This document shows, one piece after another, positions 9,440 to 16,613 of a DNA stretch of 33,168 nt. The position numbers were made by a program, and so were the translations under genes. Position 1 is the first letter of the stretch. The number at the start of each line of letters is the position of its first letter. Source of the DNA: an uncultured Cytophaga sp. (GTDB taxonomy: Bacteria > Bacteroidota > Bacteroidia > Cytophagales > Cytophagaceae); assembly GCF_937863595.1 (NCBI RefSeq), contig NZ_CALMGQ010000008.1, positions 1 to 33,168 of the forward strand, given 5' to 3'. Below the pieces are notes generated by a model, which was given only the letters and a program-made list of their open reading frames with translations, was not told where the DNA came from and did not search any database.

Positions 9440-10506
9440 AATCCCAAACCCGACCATATAAAAACGATTGGTAGGAGAGGTGCCAAGAATCTTCCATCCC
9501 AGTCGGCGTAGGTTATCATCACCAATAAAGTATTTAATCCACAATACAGCAGTGTTACATAAACCAATTGGTGATATGTTTTTCTGAATTGAATCCATCC
9601 GATTACTGCCATTGAATAGGAAACGAATAAATACGCACCAATAAATAGATTGTGAACCAAGCTATAATAAACGCGTAGGTCAGACCATAATGCAAGAAAC
9701 CGACCCAAAAAGAGCTGCATACTTTTGCTTGGATGCTGAACGATAAGATCTATGATTTTAGTAATGCTTCCGCAAGAACCATCATTTGTAATGAACGTAG
9801 TTTGGATAGATGTATGTGCGTACCCACAAATGATTTCACCTTTGTTAAAAGAATCCAATAAAAAATGATAAAACGTGTCGGTATAGTTTTGCAAAGCGAA
9901 CAATACCATTACGAGTAGTATTAAAAAGGAAAATATAATTTTTCGGTCCAACTTGATGTGTTGAGATCCATAGATTCCGATACACGTAAGTAATAAAATC
10001 CCCCCATTTGGCCGCAGACTTGTAGCAAGTATCGAGATAATGAATAATGTAAACCATTTGCGTGTATGATGTTCAAGAGAAAGCGCCCAAACAAACAACA
10101 ATACCAAGCTGATAAACATGGATTCTGTAAGCAAGCAGGTATTCCATTGTTGAATGGGGAAGTAGCCGATTACAAATAGTGTAGAATAAAATGCAATTTG
10201 ACTGTTTTTAAAAAGCTTTTTAAGTCCTTTGAAAAAATAAACTGTAGCGAATGCGGATAAAATGTATTGTAAAAATATACTTGGATAGATGGAATGAAAG
10301 ATACTTTTACAAAGTGCAAGAACTGCTATGTAACCAAAATACCAAAGTCGGTAGCTGGGTTCAAAACTGCCGTTAATCCATGTGTTTGCTTCTACATCAA
10401 AACGCGTTGTGTCAATGGAGTATTTTATTCCCAGTGAATAAAATAAAAATCCATTTACTAGAATCCAGCAACTTAATAGAATGTATACCTGTTTGTTGGC
10501 GCGCAT
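9394..10506 (-). CDS. Polytopic membrane protein, probable GT-C-fold glycosyltransferase
   Basis: About 370 residues with nine to ten membrane helices. Features shared with GT-C (ArnT/PMT-like) glycosyltransferases are a first helix followed by a short outer loop with acidic residues (YSIDTTRFDVEANTW), a TESMFISL motif in the fourth helix region and LRPNGG soon after. ArnT-like enzymes use undecaprenyl-linked sugars, but donor and acceptor here cannot be told. I place the start at the ATG at 10506 rather than the upstream frame start at 10560, because the upstream 18 residues are unlike a membrane-protein N-terminus and a -7 box lies between the two. The 3' end overlaps the convergent membrane gene by 46 nt. 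The pair may act in the same envelope pathway. Confidence 0.65.
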   Translation of the reverse strand: MRANKQVYILLSCWILVNGFLFYSLGIKYSIDTTRFDVEANTWINGSFEPSYRLWYFGYIAVLALCKSIFHSIYPSIFLQYILSAFATVYFFKGLKKLFKNSQIAFYSTLFVIGYFPIQQWNTCLLTESMFISLVLLFVWALSLEHHTRKWFTLFIISILATSLRPNGGILLLTCIGIYGSQHIKLDRKIIFSFLILLVMVLFALQNYTDTFYHFLLDSFNKGEIICGYAHTSIQTTFITNDGSCGSITKIIDLIVQHPSKSMQLFLGRFLALWSDLRVYYSLVHNLFIGAYLFVSYSMAVIGWIQFRKTYHQLVYVTLLYCGLNTLLVMITYADWDGRFLAPLLPIVFIWSGLGFYFSSQFLIRKKIRL

Positions 10507-10511
10507 AAACA

Positions 10512-10519
10512 CAAATATA
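10512..10519 (-). promoter_or_regulatory. -7 box TATATTTG before the GT-C-like gene
   Basis: Perfect TAnnTTTG match on the minus strand, ending 5 nt before the ATG at 10506, so transcripts would be nearly leaderless. No TTG is present at -33. It supports the shorter start. Confidence 0.4.
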
Positions 10520-10617
10520 TGCTTTATCCCGTTCTTATTTATACGATATCCTACATGCAAATATGAAACAAGGGATAGTTTTAATAAATTGCATGCATAC
10601 TTGTGAAAAGAAGAGAT

Positions 10618-11262
10618 ATGGAAAAGAAAGATGCTGTAATTATTTTCGGTGCTTCAGCCTTGGGGAAAGCAGCTTTAGAAATTTTTGAAAGCAATGGAAT
10701 GGTAGCTTACGGCTTCCTCGACGACACAAAAGCATTACACGGAACAGAAATAAATAATGTGACCGTTTTAGGTACAACAGACGACGATACCTATCTGAAA
10801 TTAATTGGTGCTAGTTGTGATGCATTTATTGCGAGCGATGAACCAAAACTACGTGAAGGTTTAACCAACATGTTACACGAACGCAGACAAACGCAAGCTG
10901 TCAATGCCATACATTCTTCAGCATCTATTTCTGATTCTGCATCCATCGGTCATGGTAATTTCATCAATGCCTCTGCCATCGTTGGTGCAAATGCGGAAGT
11001 TGGGAGTCATTGCTTGATTCATACAGGTGCGATTATCGATTTTGAAGCAGTAATTGAAGATTTTGTGCAAATAGGTGCAGGCGCAATCATTAACGCAGGT
11101 GCAAAGATTGAAAAGGGTGCGTTTATTGGTACAGGTGCTATCATTATTGGAGGTATTGTAGTTGGTAAGAATGCACGTGTTGGCGCAGGTTCTGTGGTAA
11201 TTGCCCCTGTGAAAGATAAAGAGACGGTGTTTGGGAATCCAGCAGTGGCCATGAAGAGTTAA
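10618..11262 (+). CDS. PglD/NeuD-like sugar O- or N-acetyltransferase
   Basis: Acetyl-CoA-dependent transferase of the left-handed beta-helix family, acting on nucleotide-sugar or sugar substrates in surface glycan synthesis. Residues 6-90 (from the ATG at 10618) form the PglD N-terminal Rossmann-like domain starting DAVIIFGASALGKAALEIF. Residues from about 97 are hexapeptide repeats ([IV]xxxAx) such as ASISDSASIGHGNFINASAIV, with the usual catalytic-type His in CLIHTGAIID. It ends with VFGNPAVAMKS, the typical GNPA cap. GTG at 10603 is an alternative start. A PglD-like protein next to two polytopic, possibly glycan-related membrane proteins suggests a small envelope-glycan group, but no other pgl genes are present and the exact substrate is open. 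Confidence 0.85.
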   Translation: MEKKDAVIIFGASALGKAALEIFESNGMVAYGFLDDTKALHGTEINNVTVLGTTDDDTYLKLIGASCDAFIASDEPKLREGLTNMLHERRQTQAVNAIHSSASISDSASIGHGNFINASAIVGANAEVGSHCLIHTGAIIDFEAVIEDFVQIGAGAIINAGAKIEKGAFIGTGAIIIGGIVVGKNARVGAGSVVIAPVKDKETVFGNPAVAMKS

Positions 11263-11468
11263 TTATGAATGATGAGTTATGAGTTATGAATTGTAAAATC
11301 ATAGCTCATAATTTATAAGTTTAGCTTGAATTATTTTTTTTCGCCATGTTTGTGTCTTTTCGACCAACCATCCTCAATGGTTCTGTGAATGCATACATAA
11401 TCAGTAATAAGACCAATGAATGATGAAAATCATCTACCATTCATAATTCATAACTCATAATTTATAAT
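11263..11468. repeat. Inverted ATTATGA word repeats flanking a 180-nt spacer
   Basis: The left arm (about 11263-11293) is built of ATGA/GTTATGA words and the right arm (about 11437-11468) of TCATAA words, so the two can pair. A small inner hairpin may form between 11296 and 11320. No gene is visible in this interval. It has the same design as the pair at 1380-1547 but with different words. Confidence 0.65.
11343..11370 (+). repeat. Half copy of the inverted-end element found at 18798-18922
   Basis: TGTGTCTTTTCGACCAACCA (11351-11370) is identical to 18805-18824, and the preceding GCC(A/G)TG is also shared. Only one arm is present here, so it looks like a solo end or decayed copy. Confidence 0.75.
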
Positions 11469-11476
11469 TAAATTTG
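11469..11476 (+). promoter_or_regulatory. Putative trhO promoter, -7 box
   Basis: TAAATTTG fits TAnnTTTG, 38 nt before the preferred ATG at 11515. The -33 region is occupied by the ATTATGA repeat arm and has no TTG. Confidence 0.4.
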
Positions 11477-11514
11477 CAGTAACACTTAGATTGAAACTAA
11501 GCAACGTTATTCTT

Positions 11515-12453
11515 ATGGAAAATTATCAAATACTATTGTATTACTGCTATACCCACATAGCAGACCCAGATGTATATCGGGAAGAACACCATTTAAAATG
11601 TCTTGAACTTGGTTTGCTTGGCCGGATTATCATTGCGAGCGAAGGCTTAAACGGTACCGTTTCTGGTACCATAGAAGGGTGTCGAGCATATATGGAATAT
11701 GTAAAAGCAGACGCACGTTTTGATGCCTTAGAATTTAAGATTGAAGCACACGAAGGACATGCATTCCAGAAATTGTATGTGCGTGTGAAGCCTGAAATTG
11801 TTCATTCTTCTTTAAGTCATGTGGACCCAACCAAACGTACAGGTACACATTTAGAACCTGCCGAATTCAAAGCGATGATGGATCAAGAGGATGTGGTTGT
11901 ATTGGACGTACGGTCAAATTACGAACATCAGGTTGGAAAATTTAAAAATGCACTTACAATTGATATGGAAAACTTTCGAGATTTTCCAGAGAAAGTAAAA
12001 GAATTGGAACACCTAAAAGGCAAGAAAGTTGTAACGTATTGCACGGGCGGGATCAAGTGTGAAAAAGCGAGTGCTTTTTTATTGGAACAAGGTTTTGAAG
12101 ATGTATACCAATTGCACGGTGGTATCATTAAGTATGGTATTGAACAAGGTGGCGAAGATTTTGAAGGCAAGTGCTACGTGTTCGACGGTCGTGTGATAGC
12201 GGACGTAAATAAAGTAAACCCAAGTATTATCTCGAAATGTTATGTGTGTGGAACGTTAAGTGACCGTATGGTGAACTGTTCTAACCCAACCTGTAATCGT
12301 CACGAACCTATGTGTGAAGGCTGCGGTGAGAAGATGGAAGGTGCCTGTTCAGAAGAATGTAAATGTCATCCAGAGAAACGTCCATACGATGGAACGGGTG
12401 CATATCCGAAGGAGTTGAATGGCTATGATCCTTACCTGCACGTTAAGCGGTAA
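11515..12453 (+). CDS. trhO: tRNA uridine(34) hydroxylase, rhodanese family
   Basis: Homolog of E. coli TrhO/YceA, which makes 5-hydroxyuridine at tRNA position 34 in an oxygen-dependent reaction. The 312-residue protein has the N-terminal acylphosphatase-like domain (YYCYTHIADPDVYREEH, IIIASEGLNGTVSG). The rhodanese domain (about 115-215) has LDVRSNYEHQVGKFKNA and the active loop YCTGGIKCEKAS with Cys176. The Cys-rich tail (CYVCG, CSNPTC, CEGCGEKMEGACSEECKCHPEKRPYDG) is usual for this family and presumably binds metal. The frame is open upstream to TTG 11491, but the family N-terminus fits the ATG at 11515. It stands alone between repeats, with a terminator about 107 nt downstream. Confidence 0.93.
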   Translation: MENYQILLYYCYTHIADPDVYREEHHLKCLELGLLGRIIIASEGLNGTVSGTIEGCRAYMEYVKADARFDALEFKIEAHEGHAFQKLYVRVKPEIVHSSLSHVDPTKRTGTHLEPAEFKAMMDQEDVVVLDVRSNYEHQVGKFKNALTIDMENFRDFPEKVKELEHLKGKKVVTYCTGGIKCEKASAFLLEQGFEDVYQLHGGIIKYGIEQGGEDFEGKCYVFDGRVIADVNKVNPSIISKCYVCGTLSDRMVNCSNPTCNRHEPMCEGCGEKMEGACSEECKCHPEKRPYDGTGAYPKELNGYDPYLHVKR

Positions 12454-12481
12454 TATTGAGTAGAAATATTAGTGTGAGAAG

Positions 12482-12520
12482 GAAATTCCAAAAAACAAAA
12501 AACAAAATTCAAACGGAATA
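12482..12520 (+). repeat. Dispersed repeat of AAAAAACAAA/AAATTC words
   Basis: This segment recurs in inverted orientation at 16572-16608, with the shared core TTCCAAAAAACAAAAAACAA and a following AAACGGAAT. The two copies lie after trhO and after metG, that is, downstream of genes. Confidence 0.7.
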
Positions 12521-12559
12521 GGAAATCGAAAACCGATTTGTTTTAAAATAAAATAGAGT

Positions 12560-12594
12560 AAAAGCGCAATGCAGAAATGTATTGCGCTTTTTTG
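12560..12594 (+). terminator. Rho-independent terminator after trhO
   Basis: Perfect 11-bp stem AAAAGCGCAAT / ATTGCGCTTTT with a 10-nt loop, followed by further T's. Confidence 0.85.
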
Positions 12595-12699
12595 TTCAAT
12601 GTTAACATATGTTACTAAATTTTGGTACAGATATAGATATCGGATATTATTCGATACTTTTAAATATCAGCTATTATTGTTAGATTTTGAATAATACAA

Positions 12700-13227
12700 A
12701 TGCTAAAGAAAAACCTACAACTTATTCTAAAAATTATCATCGCAATTGCCATAACGTATGGGGTGTGTTGGATACTTTTATTAATAGCAGATTATATTGC
12801 CCTTCATTATTTGATTAAAAAGTATTTAGTTCGATGGTCACTTTATACTGGGTTTGCAGATGTTTTTTTCTTGTTGTTTTCTTTTATTCTTTCTTTTTTT
12901 GTCCTCAGTTCTAAAATCAAAAAATTAAAAATATATCATTTTATAGCTTTTATATGTTTGTATTTATTTTTAAATTTTTTTCTTAATATGTACGATGATT
13001 ATAGAAGTGGTTATTGGGCTTTATTTCATAATGAGCCGTATACATATTCAATTTTTAAAAGTCGAGCCATTCAACGTCTAGATATCGCGCATTACTTAAC
13101 AAAGAATTTCGCCACGTTTATGGTTTATGAGTTTTGTTGTTTTGTTGCGATTACTTGTATTGCAATACTTTCTATGTCAATAAAAAATAAATTAATTGAA
13201 AAGAAGCTTATAGCAGATCATGCTTAA
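12700..13227 (+). CDS. Small four-helix membrane protein, unknown
   Basis: A 175-residue hydrophobic protein with four probable membrane segments (about 8-33, 48-70, 80-98 and 135-160) and a short charged tail ending KNKLIEKKLIADHA. I recognise no family. A loop between helices 3 and 4 carries aromatic and charged residues (YDDYRSGYWALFHNEPY). The stretch 12600-13720 is visibly more AT-rich than the flanking housekeeping genes and also contains a broken ORF6N gene, so this gene may have been acquired with it. The frame is uninterrupted and the ATG at 12700 is preceded by an A/T-rich leader with no clear Shine-Dalgarno site. Confidence 0.65.
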   Translation: MLKKNLQLILKIIIAIAITYGVCWILLLIADYIALHYLIKKYLVRWSLYTGFADVFFLLFSFILSFFVLSSKIKKLKIYHFIAFICLYLFLNFFLNMYDDYRSGYWALFHNEPYTYSIFKSRAIQRLDIAHYLTKNFATFMVYEFCCFVAITCIAILSMSIKNKLIEKKLIADHA

Positions 13228-13299
13228 ATTTTTACAAATAACCTATATTGTCATTTTCTGTAGCTATCAGTTTTTTCTAATTCAATTTAACAAGAAGTC

Positions 13300-13617
13300 A
13301 TTATTTCCAAAATTTATATTGTTAGAGGCTTTCGTATAAAGTTATATTCTGATTTCGCAGAATTGTAAGGTGTGCAGACAAAAGTATTAAAACAAGCTGT
13401 AAAACGAAATATAGAGCGATTTTCAGATGATTTCATGTTTGAACTTTCAGGAAATCAGTTTGTCAACTTGAGGTCACAATTTGTGACCTCAAGTTGGGGA
13501 GGAAATAGGACGTTGCCGAATGTATTTTCCGAGCAAGGTCTAGCAATGCTATCAAGCGTTTTGAAATTGGAAAATATCTTTAAAATGATGGATTGTGATT
13601 GCTCGCAAAAAATGTAA
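13300..13617 (+). pseudogene. ORF6N-domain DNA-binding protein, broken remnant
   Basis: The residues VQTKVLKQAVKRNIERF through FVTSSWGGNRTLP and FSEQGLAMLSSVL match the ORF6N domain, a KilA-N-related DNA-binding domain common in phages and in Bacteroidota accessory genes. Reading upstream in the same frame from 13300 gives IISKIYIVRGFRIKLYSDF then AEL, a stop TAA at 13366-13368, then GVQTK. The intact family has a Tyr codon at that stop (AELYGV), so a single change has broken the frame. After about 13563 the sequence departs from the family and stops early at 13615-13617, without the usual C-terminal domain. A downstream GTG at 13372 could start an 81-residue fragment, but that would lack the first third of the domain. 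I call it a pseudogene and probable relic of a mobile element. Confidence 0.8.
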
Positions 13618-13730
13618 TTAAACAAGAGTATTGTTTTATAGCTCATTTTTTAGAACTTTTTAACGATATTTGTATTTACTTCAATCATCTATTATCATTA
13701 TTAACGCCTCGTTGATATAAATTCTAAGCC

Positions 13731-14423
13731 ATGAGTGCAATTCGTTTAACAGGAATGATCCTATGGTCAATCTTCAGCATTACGTCATCTATTATTGTTC
13801 GCTTTCTTACCTTTTCTACAGATAGAGGTGTTGCAATGGCTCGCACGGTGTGGTCTCCAGTGATTGTTTGGTTGGCGGGGATTAAATTTACCGTTAAAGG
13901 GTTGGAAAATATTCCCACTGATAAACGCTCGTATATCGTAATCTCCAATCATGAATCGGTAATTGATATTCCTATTTTGTGTTACACCCTGCCATTTAAT
14001 GTATACTTTGTTGCTAAAAAGGAAATCAATAAAGTGCCCTTTATTGGTTGGTACATGCATGCAATGGGTATGATATTTCTAGATCGTGGCAGTAGAGAGA
14101 AATCCCTACAAAGTATGATCAGCGCAAGTTCATTGATACGTGCAGGCAAAAGTGTTATAACGTTTCCTGAAGGAACACGTTCTTTAAATGGAAAAATTGG
14201 TGCTTTCAAAAAAGGAACCTTTGTTATGGCTGAACAAGCAGGGGTGGACATTCTCCCCGTAAAAATTACAGGTGCAGGTAAGATCTGGCCTAGCCTTGGT
14301 TTCACCATTAAGCGCGGACCTGTAACGGTTTCCTTTGGGAAGCCAATCTCAACTGCTGGATTAAATAATGAAACGAGAGCGGCTTTTATTGAGCAGGTAA
14401 AAGGAGTAGTTGAAGGGCTTTAA
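13731..14423 (+). CDS. plsC: 1-acyl-sn-glycerol-3-phosphate acyltransferase
   Basis: Acylates lysophosphatidic acid at the sn-2 position in phospholipid synthesis at the inner membrane. The 230-residue protein has one N-terminal hydrophobic segment (about 5-25). It then shows the family blocks in order: I, NHESVID with the HX4D pair His74 and Asp79; II, around GMIFLDRGSREKS; III, FPEGTRS (145-151); and IV, VDILPVKITGAG. Length and motifs match the PlsC/LPLAT family. Paralogs in the family can act on other acyl acceptors such as ornithine lipids, so the symbol is by family. It stands as a single gene between an AT-rich patch and a repeat-bearing gap. Confidence 0.9.
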   Translation: MSAIRLTGMILWSIFSITSSIIVRFLTFSTDRGVAMARTVWSPVIVWLAGIKFTVKGLENIPTDKRSYIVISNHESVIDIPILCYTLPFNVYFVAKKEINKVPFIGWYMHAMGMIFLDRGSREKSLQSMISASSLIRAGKSVITFPEGTRSLNGKIGAFKKGTFVMAEQAGVDILPVKITGAGKIWPSLGFTIKRGPVTVSFGKPISTAGLNNETRAAFIEQVKGVVEGL

Positions 14424-14659
14424 TGCGTAATGCTTAACGCTTAAAGCGGGTAGGTTCGTTTTTGTTTTTTAATAGTCATGACTTTAAGTATTTGTTATTT
14501 GTCTGAACTATGATTTCAGAAAGATGATTAAAACGATTTATATGATTCAATTCGTCTTACATTATAACCGTATATCTCATTCTAATATGTTTTTGCAACA
14601 ATGTGCGTTTTTTTAATCAAATAAATTCCTTAATCCCACGAATCCCAATTCAGACAATA
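14424..14659. other. Gap after plsC with short repeats
   Basis: No gene seen. 14424-14452 has AATGCG/TTAACGC words able to form a small hairpin. These words recur near 18726-18755 and 19330-19370. A copy of the AATCCCAATTCAGACAA repeat lies at 14641-14657. Confidence 0.5.
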
Positions 14660-14691
14660 AACAAAGCCCGCGATCGCTCACAGGCTTTGTT
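14660..14691 (-). terminator. Terminator-like hairpin after the DoxDA gene
   Basis: AACAAAGCC (14660-14668) pairs with GGCTTTGTT (14683-14691) around a 14-nt loop, 24 nt past the stop of the leftward gene. A sequence relative with the same stem lies after metG (16517-16556). Confidence 0.7.
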
Positions 14692-14715
14692 GTTACTATC
14701 CAAATCAACGATTCC

Positions 14716-15729
14716 TTATTCAACCACAATCGTTTCCTTCCAGCTTGCACCACTAATATCCAATAACACTAAGGTGTAGGTTCCTTTTTTATTTTCGAAT
14801 ATGTCATTTTTAAAATTCAAGATTGCTCGGGCACCCAAAGGTAAAATCAAACTGTGTTTGCCTGGTTTTACTTTTGCTACATATTCGTTTTTAATTTGAG
14901 TAGAAGGTATTTGAGATAGTTGCGTTTGGTTTTGTTCAAACACCACTTCTTGCTGTGCATTCAATACCTGTACGCCAATTAAGAACGAACCATAGACATC
15001 TGCCCCTTCATCTCTGAATACGGTAAAAGAGAGTTCATTATTAACGATCTGTGCATTGGTGATGGTTACGTGCGGCTTAACGGATTTATTGTGTAAGGTG
15101 CCGTATACACCGCCATGAAAGTATTGATTTGTAAACAAGGTTAGTCCCAATATAAAAACAGATCCTATAAGTACCGTTTTGTTGACGATGTTTTCTCGCA
15201 AAGGCAGTATACCCGATCCTACAAATGAAAACCATTTTGTGCTAGCAAACGATTTATTGCTTCGAATGAAGTATTCATCTAAGGAATATTTTCCACCTCC
15301 TGAAAAAAAGATTGTAAAGCCTGCTGCGACACCTAAGATACCTATTTGCCATTCGTCTAAGCAGGTTGTGCCCAACCAGCCAGAACCCAGTAAAATACCC
15401 ATGGCAAGACTAAATACACCGATGCTCATTAAACGGGTAAATATGCCGAGCATAAATAAAAATCCTACGACACCTTCAATGATCGTAAAGATGACCATTG
15501 CCCACCATAAACTATCTGGGTTTGATACCAAGTGTTCGATCATGGGTTTGATGCCGAGTGCATGGGGCAAGAAATGATTGAATTTCTCACCCACGTAGCC
15601 TGCAGCATCGGGGTCTAGTTTGTTTTCTAAAACGACTCTTCTCCAGAAAGCAGAGAAGTAGGTCCAGCCTGCTACCCAACGTAATGCGGTCGTATACATT
15701 CCTGCATACGAATAGGATTGATTGTTCAT
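14716..15729 (-). CDS. DoxD-DoxA fusion, thiosulfate:quinone oxidoreductase-like membrane protein
   Basis: The N-terminal ~180 residues form a DoxX/DoxD-type four-helix membrane domain (RWVAGWTYFSAFWRRVV, VSNPDSLWWAMVIFTIIEGVVGFLFMLGIFTRL, LLGSGWLGTTCLDEWQIG). A further helix near 190-207 precedes an exported C-terminal domain (about 215-337) that resembles DoxA, with a beta-rich pattern and NKKGTYTLVLLDISGASWKE at the end. In Acidianus, DoxD and DoxA are separate subunits of thiosulfate:quinone oxidoreductase; the fused form is known from Bacteroidota annotations. Real substrate use here is unproven, and a redox or stress role is equally possible. A small exported protein is encoded 92 nt upstream on the same strand, probably in the same operon. 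Confidence 0.85.
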   Translation of the reverse strand: MNNQSYSYAGMYTTALRWVAGWTYFSAFWRRVVLENKLDPDAAGYVGEKFNHFLPHALGIKPMIEHLVSNPDSLWWAMVIFTIIEGVVGFLFMLGIFTRLMSIGVFSLAMGILLGSGWLGTTCLDEWQIGILGVAAGFTIFFSGGGKYSLDEYFIRSNKSFASTKWFSFVGSGILPLRENIVNKTVLIGSVFILGLTLFTNQYFHGGVYGTLHNKSVKPHVTITNAQIVNNELSFTVFRDEGADVYGSFLIGVQVLNAQQEVVFEQNQTQLSQIPSTQIKNEYVAKVKPGKHSLILPLGARAILNFKNDIFENKKGTYTLVLLDISGASWKETIVVE

Positions 15730-15821
15730 AATTTAATAGTTAAGATTTGATTTAATTAAATAACATGCGTAATCCTTCAACACTGTGTGTTTGAAATGTT
15801 TTATTTTAAATTAGGCACGAA

Positions 15822-16178
15822 TCAAATGCGGTATTGTTGGTGGAATATATACATAGGAACAGCGGCTACAAAAGTACTGTTGCTACGTTGAAAAAATGTA
15901 GATTCTACACGAGGTGTTTTGTATGAAATAGTAGGAAAATAGGTATTCGGTTTTTGAAGATCTTTTTTCTGTGGCGAAACGGAATGATCGCTGTTATTTA
16001 TTTGAGTAAACGTATGACAGCCGAAGGTAATATTCGGTTTTAACGCGTGTTCTGCTGCTGCAACGGGTACATTCAATAATTCTTTAAATTCTCGCTTTGC
16101 AGAACACGGTACACATACCAAAATCAGCATCATAAAGATGAGTGCGTTTTTTAATAGATGTGTTTTGTTTTTTTGCAT
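15822..16178 (-). CDS. Small exported protein preceding DoxDA, unknown
   Basis: A 118-residue protein with an N-terminal signal sequence (hydrophobic stretch 11-25, likely cleavage after CSA near 27) and a short mature part. It contains KREFKELLNVPVAAAEHALKPN, one Cys in FGCHTF, and no recognised domain. In the same direction, 92 nt downstream, is the DoxD-DoxA fusion, so a shared function is plausible. The upstream region begins within a repeat-rich gap with a C9 tract, and no TAnnTTTG box was found near the ATG. Confidence 0.6.
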   Translation of the reverse strand: MQKNKTHLLKNALIFMMLILVCVPCSAKREFKELLNVPVAAAEHALKPNITFGCHTFTQINNSDHSVSPQKKDLQKPNTYFPTISYKTPRVESTFFQRSNSTFVAAVPMYIFHQQYRI

Positions 16179-16260
16179 TCGATATTATAATTGCTTGATA
16201 GTATAAGATACGGATTTTTGGGGCGGAAAGCAAGGGGAGATTGCTTTCACGCTATAGTTG

Positions 16261-16499
16261 CCCCCCCCCGCGATGGTTTTGTTCATTTCATAAGAGTTGC
16301 ACTTGCGGGAACACCAACAACCGCGGATGTATGCTATTGTTGGTGTTTCTGCCTGAACGAATGTGCTGTTAGAGAAATATGGTTTGCGCAGAGCACCAAC
16401 AATTATGGGATGTAACTAGTTAGAGGATTTGTTGTTGTTGGCCCGCGATAGTTTTGTTCATTGTATGCGATTTGTGTTGTCGGGAACACCAACAACTGC
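16261..16499. repeat. 58-nt direct repeat pair with C9 tract and inner hairpin
   Basis: The copies at 16267-16324 and 16442-16499 match at about 46 of 58 positions, strongest at both ends (CCCGCGATrGTTTTGTTCATT-like start, GGGAACACCAACAACyGC end). The left copy is preceded by extra C's, making a run of nine (16261-16269); the right copy has three. AACACCAACAA (16310-16320) pairs with 16337-16347 as an 11-bp stem, and further CACCAACAA / TTGTTGTTGG words follow at 16394-16440. No convincing gene lies in the 16179-16613 gap. Confidence 0.75.
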
Positions 16500-16516
16500 A
16501 AACAATATTCCCCATA

Positions 16517-16556
16517 AACAAACAAAGCCCGGAATCACTCCCAGGCTTTGTTTGTT
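16517..16556 (-). terminator. Terminator-like hairpin after metG
   Basis: AACAAACAAAGCC (16517-16529) pairs perfectly with 16544-16556 (13 bp) around a 14-nt loop, 57 nt beyond the metG stop. The stem is shared with the hairpin at 14660-14691. Confidence 0.75.
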
Positions 16557-16571
16557 ATTTTCGTATTCTAT

Positions 16572-16608
16572 ATCCGTTTGGAATTTGTTTTTTGTTTTTT
16601 GGAATTTC
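16572..16608 (-). repeat. Inverted copy of the repeat at 12482-12520
   Basis: Contains the reverse complement of the A-rich repeat after trhO (TTGTTTTTTGTTTTTTGGAA core). It ends a few bases from the metG stop. Confidence 0.7.
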
Positions 16609-16613
16609 AAAAA

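Noticed and set aside
13982..14308. 108-codon minus-strand frame
   Set aside because: Antisense to plsC, whose motifs are clear.
15179..15577. 132-codon plus-strand frame
   Set aside because: Lies wholly antisense to the DoxD-DoxA gene.
16267..16499. Possible CRISPR array
   Set aside because: Only two imperfect 58-nt copies 117 nt apart, no regular spacers and no cas genes.
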